From contig NZ_JRPA02000006.1 in assembly GCF_000765675.1 (NCBI RefSeq), positions 1 to 64,000 on the forward strand: a stretch of DNA of 64,000 nt, in the 5' to 3' direction. The notes under the pieces are model-generated. The model did not search any database and was not told where the DNA came from. It saw only the letters and a list, made by a program, of their open reading frames with translations. Made by a program: the position numbers and the translations under genes. Source of the stretch: Helicobacter sp. MIT 05-5294. Lineage in GTDB: Bacteria > Campylobacterota > Campylobacteria > Campylobacterales > Helicobacteraceae. Shown here one piece after another: positions 19,272 through 27,018 of the stretch. Numbering within the stretch: position 1 is the stretch's first letter; each line of letters begins with the position of its first letter.

Positions 19272-19910
19272 ATGGACGAATCAGCATTTTTATCATTTTT
19301 GCTCTATGCGGTGATTACCGCGATTACGCCCGGACCCAATAATATCCTTGCCCTCAATGCAATGATTAGCTATGAACGCAAAGACGCGAAGATTCTCATT
19401 CTTGGAATCTATGTCGGTTTTGCAATTATGATGATTGTATTTGGTTTTGGCAGTGCGATTTTGGGCGCGTTGCTTGAATCTATTAATGATTATTTAAAAT
19501 ATCTATCCGCTTTATATGTGCTGTATATTGCGTATAAAGTTGTGCGCAGCCGCGCGCCTGTGCCGGTGGATTCTAAGCTTGCAGATTCTCAAACAAACGC
19601 ACAAAAAAATGTAAAATCTACAAATAACAATATTGGCTTCTTTGGCGGAATGGTTTTGCAGTTTGTGAATATCAAAGCTGCATTATATGCAATTACGATT
19701 CAAAGTGCGTTTGTGCTGCCTTATCATCAAAATCTTTCGATGAGTGGATTCTTTGTCTTACTTTCAATCATTATCAACTTTGTGGGCATCTTTCTTTGGG
19801 TGATTGGCGGGGCGGTTTTTTGCGAATTTTTGCAAAAGTATTATAAGCCGGTGAATTTTACAATGGCATTTTTACTGTTTTTAAGTGCTGTGCAGATTTT
19901 GATAGGATAG
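19272..19910 (+). CDS. LysE/RhtB-family amino-acid exporter
   Basis: A 212-residue inner-membrane protein with about six hydrophobic segments. The first loop carries the family phrase TPGPNNILALN, as in LysE/RhtB exporters of amino acids. A ribosome site (taggag) precedes the ATG. A short hydrophilic loop (PVDSKLADSQTN) separates the two halves. It follows an aminotransferase gene. The hairpin at 19931-19949 may end its transcript. Confidence 0.82.
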   Translation: MDESAFLSFLLYAVITAITPGPNNILALNAMISYERKDAKILILGIYVGFAIMMIVFGFGSAILGALLESINDYLKYLSALYVLYIAYKVVRSRAPVPVDSKLADSQTNAQKNVKSTNNNIGFFGGMVLQFVNIKAALYAITIQSAFVLPYHQNLSMSGFFVLLSIIINFVGIFLWVIGGAVFCEFLQKYYKPVNFTMAFLLFLSAVQILIG

Positions 19911-19927
19911 ACTTGCAGCATAGCTTT

Positions 19928-19968
19928 AATGATAATTTTATAAATTATCCTCCCCCTAGCGCAGATTC
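19928..19968. repeat. Left 41-bp direct repeat of the R-M island
   Basis: These 41 bases match 24587-24627 with one mismatch. Each copy contains a perfect hairpin (GATAATTT, TAT, AAATTATC; here 19931-19949). The left copy is followed at once by cttgacaaa, the start of the MerR-type -35 region, and then diverges. Between the two copies lie only the five type IIS R-M genes. Confidence 0.85.
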
Positions 19969-19984
19969 CTTGACAAAACCTCTA

Positions 19985-20407
19985 TCAATCCCTTAAAGCC
20001 TCATCTACAAATAAACCTTTTTGGGAAGCGCAACTTGATTTAGCAATAAACTCTAAAATATCAAAATTTCTAATCTCTAAGCCCTCTTTAAATTTGATAA
20101 ACTCTACATAAACCTTAGAATCTTCAAAAATCTTTGGAGCAATAAAAAGTGCAAAATAGAGCGATTGTGAAGCTTGATTTTGATTAGATTCTATAAGATT
20201 TTTTAAATGTCTCGTGATTGGCAAAAGCTCATTATTAACTTGTCCTCTTCCACAAATAAGGCTCACTTCTATGATAGATTGACTTTTAGAATCCTTGCAG
20301 ATAATGTCACGTTGATTACCGCTCGCATGGCATTTTGGTAGCCCTTCATCATCAATACTATAATTGGGCAAAACCTCTAAAGTATTAAAATTAAAATCGC
20401 CAACCAT
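19985..20407 (-). CDS. Probable small subunit of heterodimeric type IIS endonuclease (ss.BspD6I-like)
   Basis: A 140-residue protein equivalent to the catalytic domain of AlwI-family endonucleases. VLPNYSIDDEGLP, then Asp34 (QRDI), Glu47 (IIEVSL) and Glu60, followed by ITRHLKNL, match the order and exact 13-residue spacing of the large subunit encoded at 20709. BspD6I is a known case in which a large nicking subunit pairs with a small subunit resembling its catalytic domain (about 186 residues). The first 40 or so residues of that subunit are missing here and no ribosome site precedes the ATG, so truncation by frameshift is possible. Confidence 0.72.
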   Translation of the reverse strand: MVGDFNFNTLEVLPNYSIDDEGLPKCHASGNQRDIICKDSKSQSIIEVSLICGRGQVNNELLPITRHLKNLIESNQNQASQSLYFALFIAPKIFEDSKVYVEFIKFKEGLEIRNFDILEFIAKSSCASQKGLFVDEALRD

Positions 20408-20427
20408 AGTCAGAAAATTCTAAAGTA

Positions 20428-20685
20428 TTATGGCTTTTTTTGTTTGTATTCCCAATAAACATTATAGATTCTATCTAGCAATTTTTCAGCTTTATTTGAA
20501 TATTCCAAATCTAGCTGATCTTCAAAGACTAAATCCTCAATCTGTTCAACAAGGCTTTGTGAATCCTGCATTGCCTCTTCAACATAAAGCAAGCAATCTT
20601 CTCCTTGCTTCTCAAGTTCTTGAATAAAGCCAACAATTTTTGCATAATTCAAGTGTAAAAACCTAAAATATTCTGTGATAGGCAT
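20428..20685 (-). CDS. Small acidic helical protein between the two endonuclease genes
   Basis: 85 residues, strongly helical and acidic (YVEEAMQDSQSLVEQIEDL), ending in a Lys-rich tail. No family recognised. It lies 23 bases after the large subunit and 20 bases before the small subunit on the same strand. It ends in a tract of A bases in the coding direction, and the small subunit continues in another frame, so it might be the displaced N-terminal part of the small subunit. Alternatively it could be a separate accessory protein. The ribosome site is weak. Confidence 0.5.
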   Translation of the reverse strand: MPITEYFRFLHLNYAKIVGFIQELEKQGEDCLLYVEEAMQDSQSLVEQIEDLVFEDQLDLEYSNKAEKLLDRIYNVYWEYKQKKP

Positions 20686-20708
20686 CAGAATCTAATCTTT
20701 TTCATTAT

Positions 20709-22574
20709 TTAAGATTTCGTATTGATAATCTTGGTTTTAATTTCTGTTTGATACCATTTGCTTCCCCATAGTTCATTGTGCGCAAGAGCCTTATAGAATC
20801 GTGGCAACAAAGACTGATAGGTAAGATTGGATTCTAAAATTGTGATTAAATCTTGTGTGCTAAGAGGTAAAATTTTCATTCCTCTAATATGTGATACTTC
20901 ATTTTCAAAATAGCAGTTAAGACGACTTCTGAAATCATTCAAAACATTTTTATCCAAATAAGGAGCGATAAAGATTCCATAACTTTGTTCTCGCATTTGA
21001 GGATTCAAACCAAGCAACAAATTGCCCAAATGCCTTGAAACACTTTCCATTTCTGCTCTGCGTTGATTTGTCTTTTCTGTAAGTGTAACCTCTATCATGA
21101 GGGTATGATTATCATAAAAATAAATAAAATCTGCATTCCCACCAACTGCATGAGATTTTGGCAATAAATTAGAATCAAGGCTCAAACCAGCCTCTAGAAT
21201 TCTTTCAACTCTGTTGTCGTCAATGTAATACCAAGCGATTGCGATAATATATTCAAAAATTGTAGGAATTAATGCCTGTGCTGTCGTTTTTTCACGAATT
21301 TTATCATCATTTTTTCTATCGCTAAAAAGCCTTAAAATTTCAATAGTTTTTTCTCTTGTAAAATGCGTTTGTAGAAGTTCCATTAATTTAATTTTATCTA
21401 AATTTTGTTTGTAATTTTTTAAATCTTGGGGTTTTTGAATGCCCAGATCTTGCAAATATTGTTTAAGTTCTTTATCGCCAAAATATTCGCTCAAAAGGTC
21501 TCGAGAAATTGGACTTTGCTTGATTTTTTCTAAAATCTCATTAGATTTTGAATGCTTTAAAATCACTGAAAACATTGTATTGAGGCTAACTCTATCGTTA
21601 TGAAATTCAAAAATACCTGTCAAATTTAAATACCTACGATTCAGGTCTAAATAGTCATTAAGATTTGCAAAAATCCTTGAAGTGAAAATAAATTTAAAAA
21701 ATCTTTTTCCAAATTCTTCCAAACTTCCATCACAAAACCTAATTAAATCTTTTATTTTATCTTCTTTCTTATTTTGTTTGGTAAGATGTGGTAAATAGAG
21801 TCTTTTAAATTCTAAATAATCACTAGAAGTAATAAATTTATCTAAAAATTGTGGATTTTTAGAATCTCTAAAAGGTAAAAATATTTCTTTTAACACTTTA
21901 ATAATTGCTAGTGCTGTTTTTTCTCCTTTGGCTGTTTTGAAGTAACCAATCTGCAAAGCATTGTTACTTAAATCACTTAAAAAAGATTCTAACTCTAAAT
22001 AGCGTAAATCATTATGCAAAATTGTTGGGATTAATGTATTGTTTTTAATGCACTCAATAAAAAGAGTGGCACTTTTAAAATTATTTACAAGTGGCAAAAA
22101 TCTAAAAATTTCAATATTCAAATCACCATTAAAAGCTTTAAAAACCTCTAAATATTTACTCAACAAAGAATTATTGCTATTTAGCGTAGTCTTTAAGAAA
22201 AATAGAGAAATCAAATCAATTTGTAAAAAAATATTGTTGATTTTATAAGCTTGATTTTTTATAAGTCCTAGTAGTTCATAACCTTGTGTTGTAATTTGCT
22301 TTTGTCGGCGATTAATGAGATTATAATCCTCTAGCGGAGCAGATTTTACCCTTGCATCTTTTGTCCCTAAATCCGCAGTTTTATGTTTTGATTCCAAGAG
22401 ATTATGCTGCTCTAAGAGTTCTAAATATTTTAATTGTAATTCAGAATTATTACTCCAAGTATCTTTTTCATCAGCATTTTTAAAAAGCTCCTCAAACAAA
22501 ATGAGTTGCGTTTCAAAATTATAGAGCAAATTTTGAACCCTTAAGCTTGTATTGCCAAAATAATCATAGGTCAT
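20709..22574 (-). CDS. AlwI/N.BspD6I-like type IIS endonuclease, large subunit
   Basis: 621 residues, close to the 604 of Nt.BspD6I/N.BstNBI. The N-terminal two thirds should bind the target. The C-terminal nuclease domain is LLPKSHAVGGNADF, then IEVTL and VSRHLGNLL. Asp482, Glu495 and Glu508 are spaced by 13 and 13 residues, as in the Nt.BspD6I active site (Asp456, Glu469, Glu482 from memory). Alone such subunits nick one strand; with the small subunit they cut both. A strong ggagg precedes the ATG. The gene is A+T-rich and sits in the repeat-bounded island. Confidence 0.82.
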   Translation of the reverse strand: MTYDYFGNTSLRVQNLLYNFETQLILFEELFKNADEKDTWSNNSELQLKYLELLEQHNLLESKHKTADLGTKDARVKSAPLEDYNLINRRQKQITTQGYELLGLIKNQAYKINNIFLQIDLISLFFLKTTLNSNNSLLSKYLEVFKAFNGDLNIEIFRFLPLVNNFKSATLFIECIKNNTLIPTILHNDLRYLELESFLSDLSNNALQIGYFKTAKGEKTALAIIKVLKEIFLPFRDSKNPQFLDKFITSSDYLEFKRLYLPHLTKQNKKEDKIKDLIRFCDGSLEEFGKRFFKFIFTSRIFANLNDYLDLNRRYLNLTGIFEFHNDRVSLNTMFSVILKHSKSNEILEKIKQSPISRDLLSEYFGDKELKQYLQDLGIQKPQDLKNYKQNLDKIKLMELLQTHFTREKTIEILRLFSDRKNDDKIREKTTAQALIPTIFEYIIAIAWYYIDDNRVERILEAGLSLDSNLLPKSHAVGGNADFIYFYDNHTLMIEVTLTEKTNQRRAEMESVSRHLGNLLLGLNPQMREQSYGIFIAPYLDKNVLNDFRSRLNCYFENEVSHIRGMKILPLSTQDLITILESNLTYQSLLPRFYKALAHNELWGSKWYQTEIKTKIINTKS

Positions 22575-22587
22575 CTATTTTATCCTC

Positions 22588-23517
22588 CTAATAATTTGTA
22601 ATCAATACTTCTTTAGATAGGGATTGTTTGGTTTGATAATTGCAGTTTTTATAATGAAAATCTAAAAAATGGAGATGGAAACTAGAGTATTTATCTAGCC
22701 AATCTTTTAAAATCCTATGTTCTTTTCCTTTATGAAAAATAACATTTGATAAAGCAAAACGAATTTTTTTAGCATTTAGTATATTCAAAAATTCCAATAA
22801 ATCTAACTCATCTTGTAAAGTCCAAGCGTTGTTCTCATTATATGGAGCAGTAGCTAGAAAATAGGGTGGGTCAATATAAACAAAACTTTTAGAATCCAAA
22901 AATCCTATATCAAATCTCCTGAAATCGTAGCTTGAAATTTTTACATTCTTACTTTGTAGATTTATTATAAAATATTTTAACTTTTCTTGCATATTCTTAT
23001 TAAAATCTCGTTTTCCGCAAGGCAAATTAAAGTCCCCATTAGAATTAAATCTTATTTGATTATTAAATGCAAAAACAATTAAAACAAATAAATCAAAACT
23101 GCCCCTTTTTTTATTATAATGATTCCGCAAGGCTAAATATTTCTCTTTATTGTAGCTCGATAAACCCTTTTGACTATCACATTGATAAAACTTATAGCCA
23201 AATTGTGCACTATTGGATAATCCAAAAGTGTGGATAATATCCCAAATAATATTAAAGCTTTGCTGTAAATCGCAGGATTGTAAAGATTGATAAAATTTTA
23301 TTAATTCTACTAAAGAATCATTAAGGATAATATCTTGAGCCTTTATATTAATACCCACATTTGCTCCTCCACAAAATAAATCTAAAGCGATACTAATATC
23401 TTTTGGGAAAAGTGGCATTATTTGGTTTAGTAGCTTATATTTCCCACCAATATAATTAAGGGGACTTGCAATCAATTTTTCTTGGTATAAATAGCCAACT
23501 TGCTCTATATTTGACAT
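22588..23517 (-). CDS. N6-adenine DNA methyltransferase 2 of type IIS system
   Basis: A 309-residue D12-class methyltransferase: PLNYIGGKYKLL at the start, SAM motif I LDLFCGGANVG near residues 45-55, RFNSNGDFNLPCGKRDF, and catalytic DPPYF at 216-220. It overlaps the other methyltransferase by 13 bases and ends 13 bases before the endonuclease, so the three are translationally linked. Asymmetric type IIS sites need each strand protected, which explains two adenine methyltransferases. Sites with adenine on both strands, such as GAGTC or GGATC, would fit. Confidence 0.87.
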   Translation of the reverse strand: MSNIEQVGYLYQEKLIASPLNYIGGKYKLLNQIMPLFPKDISIALDLFCGGANVGINIKAQDIILNDSLVELIKFYQSLQSCDLQQSFNIIWDIIHTFGLSNSAQFGYKFYQCDSQKGLSSYNKEKYLALRNHYNKKRGSFDLFVLIVFAFNNQIRFNSNGDFNLPCGKRDFNKNMQEKLKYFIINLQSKNVKISSYDFRRFDIGFLDSKSFVYIDPPYFLATAPYNENNAWTLQDELDLLEFLNILNAKKIRFALSNVIFHKGKEHRILKDWLDKYSSFHLHFLDFHYKNCNYQTKQSLSKEVLITNY

Positions 23518-24545
23518 AGAAAAACCCTTTCTTTGTGGTTTTTAAAGCTACTTTTACCACTACTAAAAGCTTTATAATCAAATTCATAAAGACTGATTTT
23601 CCCTACGGGTTCTAAAATGTCTTTGATTTCTTTGTCTTTTAATCGCACATTGCTTCTAACATTTGCATTACAAGTATTATTATAAGTAACTACCAATACT
23701 TTGCTTACCTTTGCGAGATTCTCTATCAAATCCTTAAACGCCTCTTTGGCTTCAACTTTGCAATATCTGCTAATGTTTTGTGGCTGCGGCTTAAGGGCAA
23801 CTCCATAAAGCTTTGGCTTAGTATTTGTAGCCAAAGTTTCAAGCAGATGATAGAATCGTGAATATTGCCTTGAATTATAAGGAGGGTCAATAAAAGCAAT
23901 GTCTATATGCTCTTTTTGTCCTACAAACTCCTTTGCTAAAGCATTGGAATCTTCTTTATAAATCTCTATCTTTGCATTGCTTTTGATTGGCTCAATCAGT
24001 TCATATATAAATCTATCTTGCAAAGAGATATTTTTGCGGTATGCATCATAATGCCCCACCGTGTTTGCAATTCTATCGCTACTATAAAGCAAGCTTGCCA
24101 AAAGCACATAAAATTCTTTTTGGCTGATTTGCCTACTCTGTAAAAGCTTATCTAACTGCTCTCGTATTTCACCAATGATAAGTGCGTCATTATGGCTAAA
24201 AAACTTCCCTCCGAAATGCTCTGAATAATAGTTTTGTTCTAAAGTTTTAGAATCTAAATGCTGGAAATAAGCTTGAATCTCTTTAAGCTTATCAATATTA
24301 AAACAATCTTGTGCAAAAAAAGCTTGATAAATGGCAAAATTAGAATCTAAAAAATCATTCATCACAAACCGCCCAAATTGAGGCTTTTCCATAAAATATT
24401 CACTCACCACACCTGTACCAGCAAAAACATCAAAAAAGCTAAGGTTATGCGCTTTTGAATAATCAAAACTTTCCCTAATCACCACATCAATTTGTTTCAA
24501 AAGCCTTGTTTTTGCCCCTGTATAGCGGCGATTTGCAAGCCTCAA
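23505..24545 (-). CDS. N6-adenine DNA methyltransferase 1 of type IIS system
   Basis: 346 residues. It begins RLANRRYTGAKTRLL, with SAM motif I DVFAGTGVVSEYF at about 39-51 and the catalytic motif IDPPYNSRQY (DPPY at 220-223). It belongs to the D12/'DNA adenine methylase' group but a different branch from its neighbour. The start is TTG at 24545, chosen because aggagg stands 7-8 bases upstream and no ATG lies in reach. First gene of the island operon; no promoter could be named with confidence between it and the right-hand repeat. Confidence 0.85.
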   Translation of the reverse strand: MRLANRRYTGAKTRLLKQIDVVIRESFDYSKAHNLSFFDVFAGTGVVSEYFMEKPQFGRFVMNDFLDSNFAIYQAFFAQDCFNIDKLKEIQAYFQHLDSKTLEQNYYSEHFGGKFFSHNDALIIGEIREQLDKLLQSRQISQKEFYVLLASLLYSSDRIANTVGHYDAYRKNISLQDRFIYELIEPIKSNAKIEIYKEDSNALAKEFVGQKEHIDIAFIDPPYNSRQYSRFYHLLETLATNTKPKLYGVALKPQPQNISRYCKVEAKEAFKDLIENLAKVSKVLVVTYNNTCNANVRSNVRLKDKEIKDILEPVGKISLYEFDYKAFSSGKSSFKNHKERVFLCQI

Positions 24546-24586
24546 ACACTCCTCCTCTTAAAAGATGTGCAATTATACAACAACTC

Positions 24587-24627
24587 AATGATAATTTTAT
24601 AAATTATCCTCTCCCTAGCGCAGATTC
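24587..24627. repeat. Right 41-bp direct repeat of the R-M island
   Basis: Matches 19928-19968 with one mismatch, including the hairpin (24590-24608). Here it is followed after 12 bases by a complete MerR-type promoter. The right copy therefore looks like the original upstream flank of that promoter and the left copy like the duplicate. Confidence 0.85.
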
Positions 24628-24639
24628 TCTCGCGCCCTC

Positions 24640-24670
24640 TTGACAAACACCTAGTGGTATGCTTTATAAT
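24640..24670 (+). promoter_or_regulatory. MerR-type promoter, copy 3 (drives the MerR operon)
   Basis: TTGACA at 24640-24645 and TATAAT at 24665-24670 with a 19-bp spacer (AACACCTAGTGGTATGCTT). In this copy the spacer centre reads ACC-TAGT-GGT, the best dyad among the four, a candidate operator. The operon includes the MerR-family gene at 25565, so autoregulation is likely. Confidence 0.82.
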
Positions 24671-24709
24671 GCTAAAATATCAATACAATTTGAACTCAAG
24701 GAGACCCTT

Positions 24710-25543
24710 ATGCAATGTTATGTGATTGACGCATTTAGCGACAAAATCTTTGGCGGCAACCCCGCTGCTGTATGCGTCTGTGAGCGGTGGCTTGATGATG
24801 CTTTGCTGCAAAAGATTGCGAGCGAACACAACCTCTCTGAAACCGCGTTTTGCATGCCGCAACCCAAAAGTGCAACCTACCAATTGCGCTGGTTCACCCC
24901 TGCGGGTGAAGTCGATCTTTGCGGACACGCAACCCTTGCGACAGGATTTGTCGTTATGAACTTTATCGATTCTGCCGCGCAACAAGTCGCGTTTGAGAGC
25001 AAAAGCGGAATCTTGCAAGTGCGCAAAATGGGCGATAAATACGAGATTGATTTGCCAAGCTTTGCGCTTCAAAAGCTTGAGCTTACAAAAGAGCGCACAG
25101 AGCAGATTTATGCCGCGATTGGCTTTGCGCCTATCGAAGCCTATTTGGGGCGCGATTTGGTTTGTGTGCTAGAAAACGAGCAACAAGTGCGCGATTGCAC
25201 ACCCGATATGTCAAAGGTGCTAGAGCTCGAGGGTGTGCTGTGCCATATCACCGCGCGCGGGGATTCTATAAAGTCAGAATCCGCGCAAGGTTTATTAAAT
25301 TTTGATTGTGTCAGCCGCAGCTTTGCGCCCAAACACGGGGTGAGCGAAGACCCGGTGTGTGGCTCGGGGCATTGTCATCTTGTCCCGCTTTGGAGCAAAA
25401 AGCTTGGCAAGGCGCAGATTTTAGCGTATCAAGCAAGCAAACGTGGGGGCGTCTTAGAGTGTCGCGACAATGGTGCGCGGGTGAGCCTTGCGGGGAACGC
25501 AGTGCTGTATTCAACCAACACAATTGCGCTTGAAAATGCGTAA
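24710..25543 (+). CDS. PhzF-family isomerase/epimerase-like protein
   Basis: A 277-residue PhzF-fold enzyme: DAFSDKIFGGNPAAV at the start, the catalytic Glu44 in NLSETAF, then WFTPAGEVDLCGHATLA and, in the second half, SEDPVCGSGHCHL. These are the diagnostic halves of the diaminopimelate-epimerase-like fold. The reaction is unknown outside phenazine makers, and no phenazine genes are present. ATG 24710 follows aaggag; a longer frame would start inside the promoter. First gene of the operon with the MerR regulator and decarboxylase-like gene. Confidence 0.85.
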   Translation: MQCYVIDAFSDKIFGGNPAAVCVCERWLDDALLQKIASEHNLSETAFCMPQPKSATYQLRWFTPAGEVDLCGHATLATGFVVMNFIDSAAQQVAFESKSGILQVRKMGDKYEIDLPSFALQKLELTKERTEQIYAAIGFAPIEAYLGRDLVCVLENEQQVRDCTPDMSKVLELEGVLCHITARGDSIKSESAQGLLNFDCVSRSFAPKHGVSEDPVCGSGHCHLVPLWSKKLGKAQILAYQASKRGGVLECRDNGARVSLAGNAVLYSTNTIALENA

Positions 25544-25564
25544 ATTAACCTAAAAAGAGGCAAT

Positions 25565-26029
25565 ATGACTTATACGATTATCGAAGTAGAACGCAAAAGT
25601 GGCATTAGCTCGCGCAAGATTCGCTTTTGGCTCGATAAGGGGCTGTTTCCGCATTTGTATAAAGATAAAAATGGCGTAAGATATTTTAGCGAAAAAGACA
25701 TCGATTGGCTTTGTTGGGTCAATCTCTATCGTGCGCTTGGAATGAGTATCAAAGATATTCAGCATTATAAAAATCTTTGCGACAAAGGCGAAAGCACTCT
25801 TGAAGAGCGGCTAAAAATTATTCAAGCACAAAAGGCAAAAAATCTTGCCGAAATTGTAAATTTGCAAGTCGCAATTGCGATGCTTGAATATAAAGAACAG
25901 CTTTATATCGAGCTTACCAGCAAAGGTAAGACAAAATATAAACCCCGAAGCTTTCGCGAATGTAAAGAGATTTTAGACAAAGAGGTTAGGCAAAAGCTAA
26001 ACCAAGAAAAGGAAAAAGATGAAAAATAA
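25565..26029 (+). CDS. MerR-family transcriptional regulator (AdhR/NmlR-like)
   Basis: 154 residues. An N-terminal winged helix-turn-helix (YTIIEVERKSGISSRKIRFW split across the recognition helix, then GVRYFSEKDIDWL) is followed by a coiled-coil dimerisation helix (EERLKIIQAQKAKN). No Cys-rich metal loop is seen at the C-terminus, arguing against a metal sensor and for the aldehyde/electrophile-type MerR group that commonly neighbours aldo/keto reductases. It is the obvious candidate activator for the four 19-bp-spacer promoters in this window. It overlaps the next gene by 11 bases. Confidence 0.85.
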   Translation: MTYTIIEVERKSGISSRKIRFWLDKGLFPHLYKDKNGVRYFSEKDIDWLCWVNLYRALGMSIKDIQHYKNLCDKGESTLEERLKIIQAQKAKNLAEIVNLQVAIAMLEYKEQLYIELTSKGKTKYKPRSFRECKEILDKEVRQKLNQEKEKDEK

Positions 26030-26552
26030 AACTTGCGATAACCAAAGACGCACGATGCTTAAAGATTCTCTCACTCTTGCAGGTGGGTTAGGAATCTTTG
26101 GAGCATTTGGCGCAGAAGCCCTCGCGCAAACACCCCAAAAAACCACCCAAAAACAAGGAGAAAAAATGCTCACACGATTTGAAAAAGGAATGCAACAATT
26201 GCAAAAGATTGATGGAGAAGCGGGGCAAAAAGTTATCGATTCTCTCGCACCTATCGCGCCCGATTTGGGTAAATATATTGTCGAATTTGCCTTTGGTGAT
26301 ATTTATACGCGCGGTGAGCTTGACTTAAAAGAGCGCGAACTGATTACGCTTGCGAGCCTGCTCACAGCGGGTGGGTGCGAAGCACAGCTTGGGGTGCATA
26401 TCAACGCAGCGTTAAATGTAGGCATTGCACCCGCAAAAATTATTGAAAGTTTTATGCAGTGCGTTCCCTACACCGGATTTCCAAAAGTGCTAAACGCGGT
26501 GTTTGTTGCGAAAAAGATTTTTGAGACAAAGGGGCTTTCTGCGCTGACATAA
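26019..26552 (+). CDS. Tat-led carboxymuconolactone decarboxylase-like protein
   Basis: 177 residues. Residues 1-49 look like a twin-arginine leader (QRRTMLKDSLTLAGGLG, cleavage region ALAQ) and linker. From Met50 it is a CMD/AhpD-like domain: DLKERELITLASLLTAGG, then CEAQLGVHINAALNVG and FPKVLNAVFVAK. Only one Cys is present near the usual CxxC position, so disulfide reductase (AhpD) activity is unlikely. A second ribosome site and ATG mark the domain start. It is the last gene of the PhzF-MerR operon. Function unknown; proteins of this type often accompany aldo/keto reductases. Confidence 0.78.
   Translation: MKNKTCDNQRRTMLKDSLTLAGGLGIFGAFGAEALAQTPQKTTQKQGEKMLTRFEKGMQQLQKIDGEAGQKVIDSLAPIAPDLGKYIVEFAFGDIYTRGELDLKERELITLASLLTAGGCEAQLGVHINAALNVGIAPAKIIESFMQCVPYTGFPKVLNAVFVAKKIFETKGLSALT
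26155..26168 (+). promoter_or_regulatory. Internal ribosome site and start in CMD-like gene
   Basis: The sequence aaggag at 26155-26160 stands 5 bases before ATG 26166-26168, in frame with 26019 and at the first residue of the CMD domain. It is the same arrangement as in the two aldo/keto reductases and the dehydrogenase. Confidence 0.55.
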
Positions 26553-27018
26553 AAACATAAAAATCTTATAAGTTAGAATCTGATAGATTCCCTAACAATG
26601 GGGATATGTCAAAGAAAGGCTTTTAGGCACTTGATATTCCTCTCCCCCGCTATGGGTATCTGTCTCCTTTGGAATGAAAAGGAATCGCATGAAAAATGTG
26701 TATTTATGCTGTGGCAGTGATAAATACGAGCTTAGGGTGGATTGATTGCACAATGGCGACAAATTTTGAGCAAGAAAATCTTGCAAAACCTAGCATTCTG
26801 GGCAGTGAACAAAATAGCCATTTTGTTGCAATGCTTAGAAATGGTTTTTTGAGTGCGGATTCCAATAAGAGAAACTTATAAATAATGACTTGTATTTAGG
26901 CGAAATTAGCAAAGATGAGTTTATATAAATAAAGACAAAGCCATTGCAAAAATACAAGAAAATTATGAGATTCCCATACAAATGATTTGCGAGATTAAGC
27001 CTTTGGAATATTTCAATC
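26553..27018 (+). pseudogene. Gene debris, family not recognised
   Basis: No intact gene. Plus-strand fragments read as coding over short spans in changing frames: MKNVYLCCGSDKYELRVD from 26690, then MATNFEQENLAKPSILGSEQ from about 26754, then LYLGEISKDEF and KDKAIAKIQENYEIP near 26890-26980. Stops and frameshifts separate them. They may be the remains of one gene of about 100-110 codons. I cannot name the family. Confidence 0.4.
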
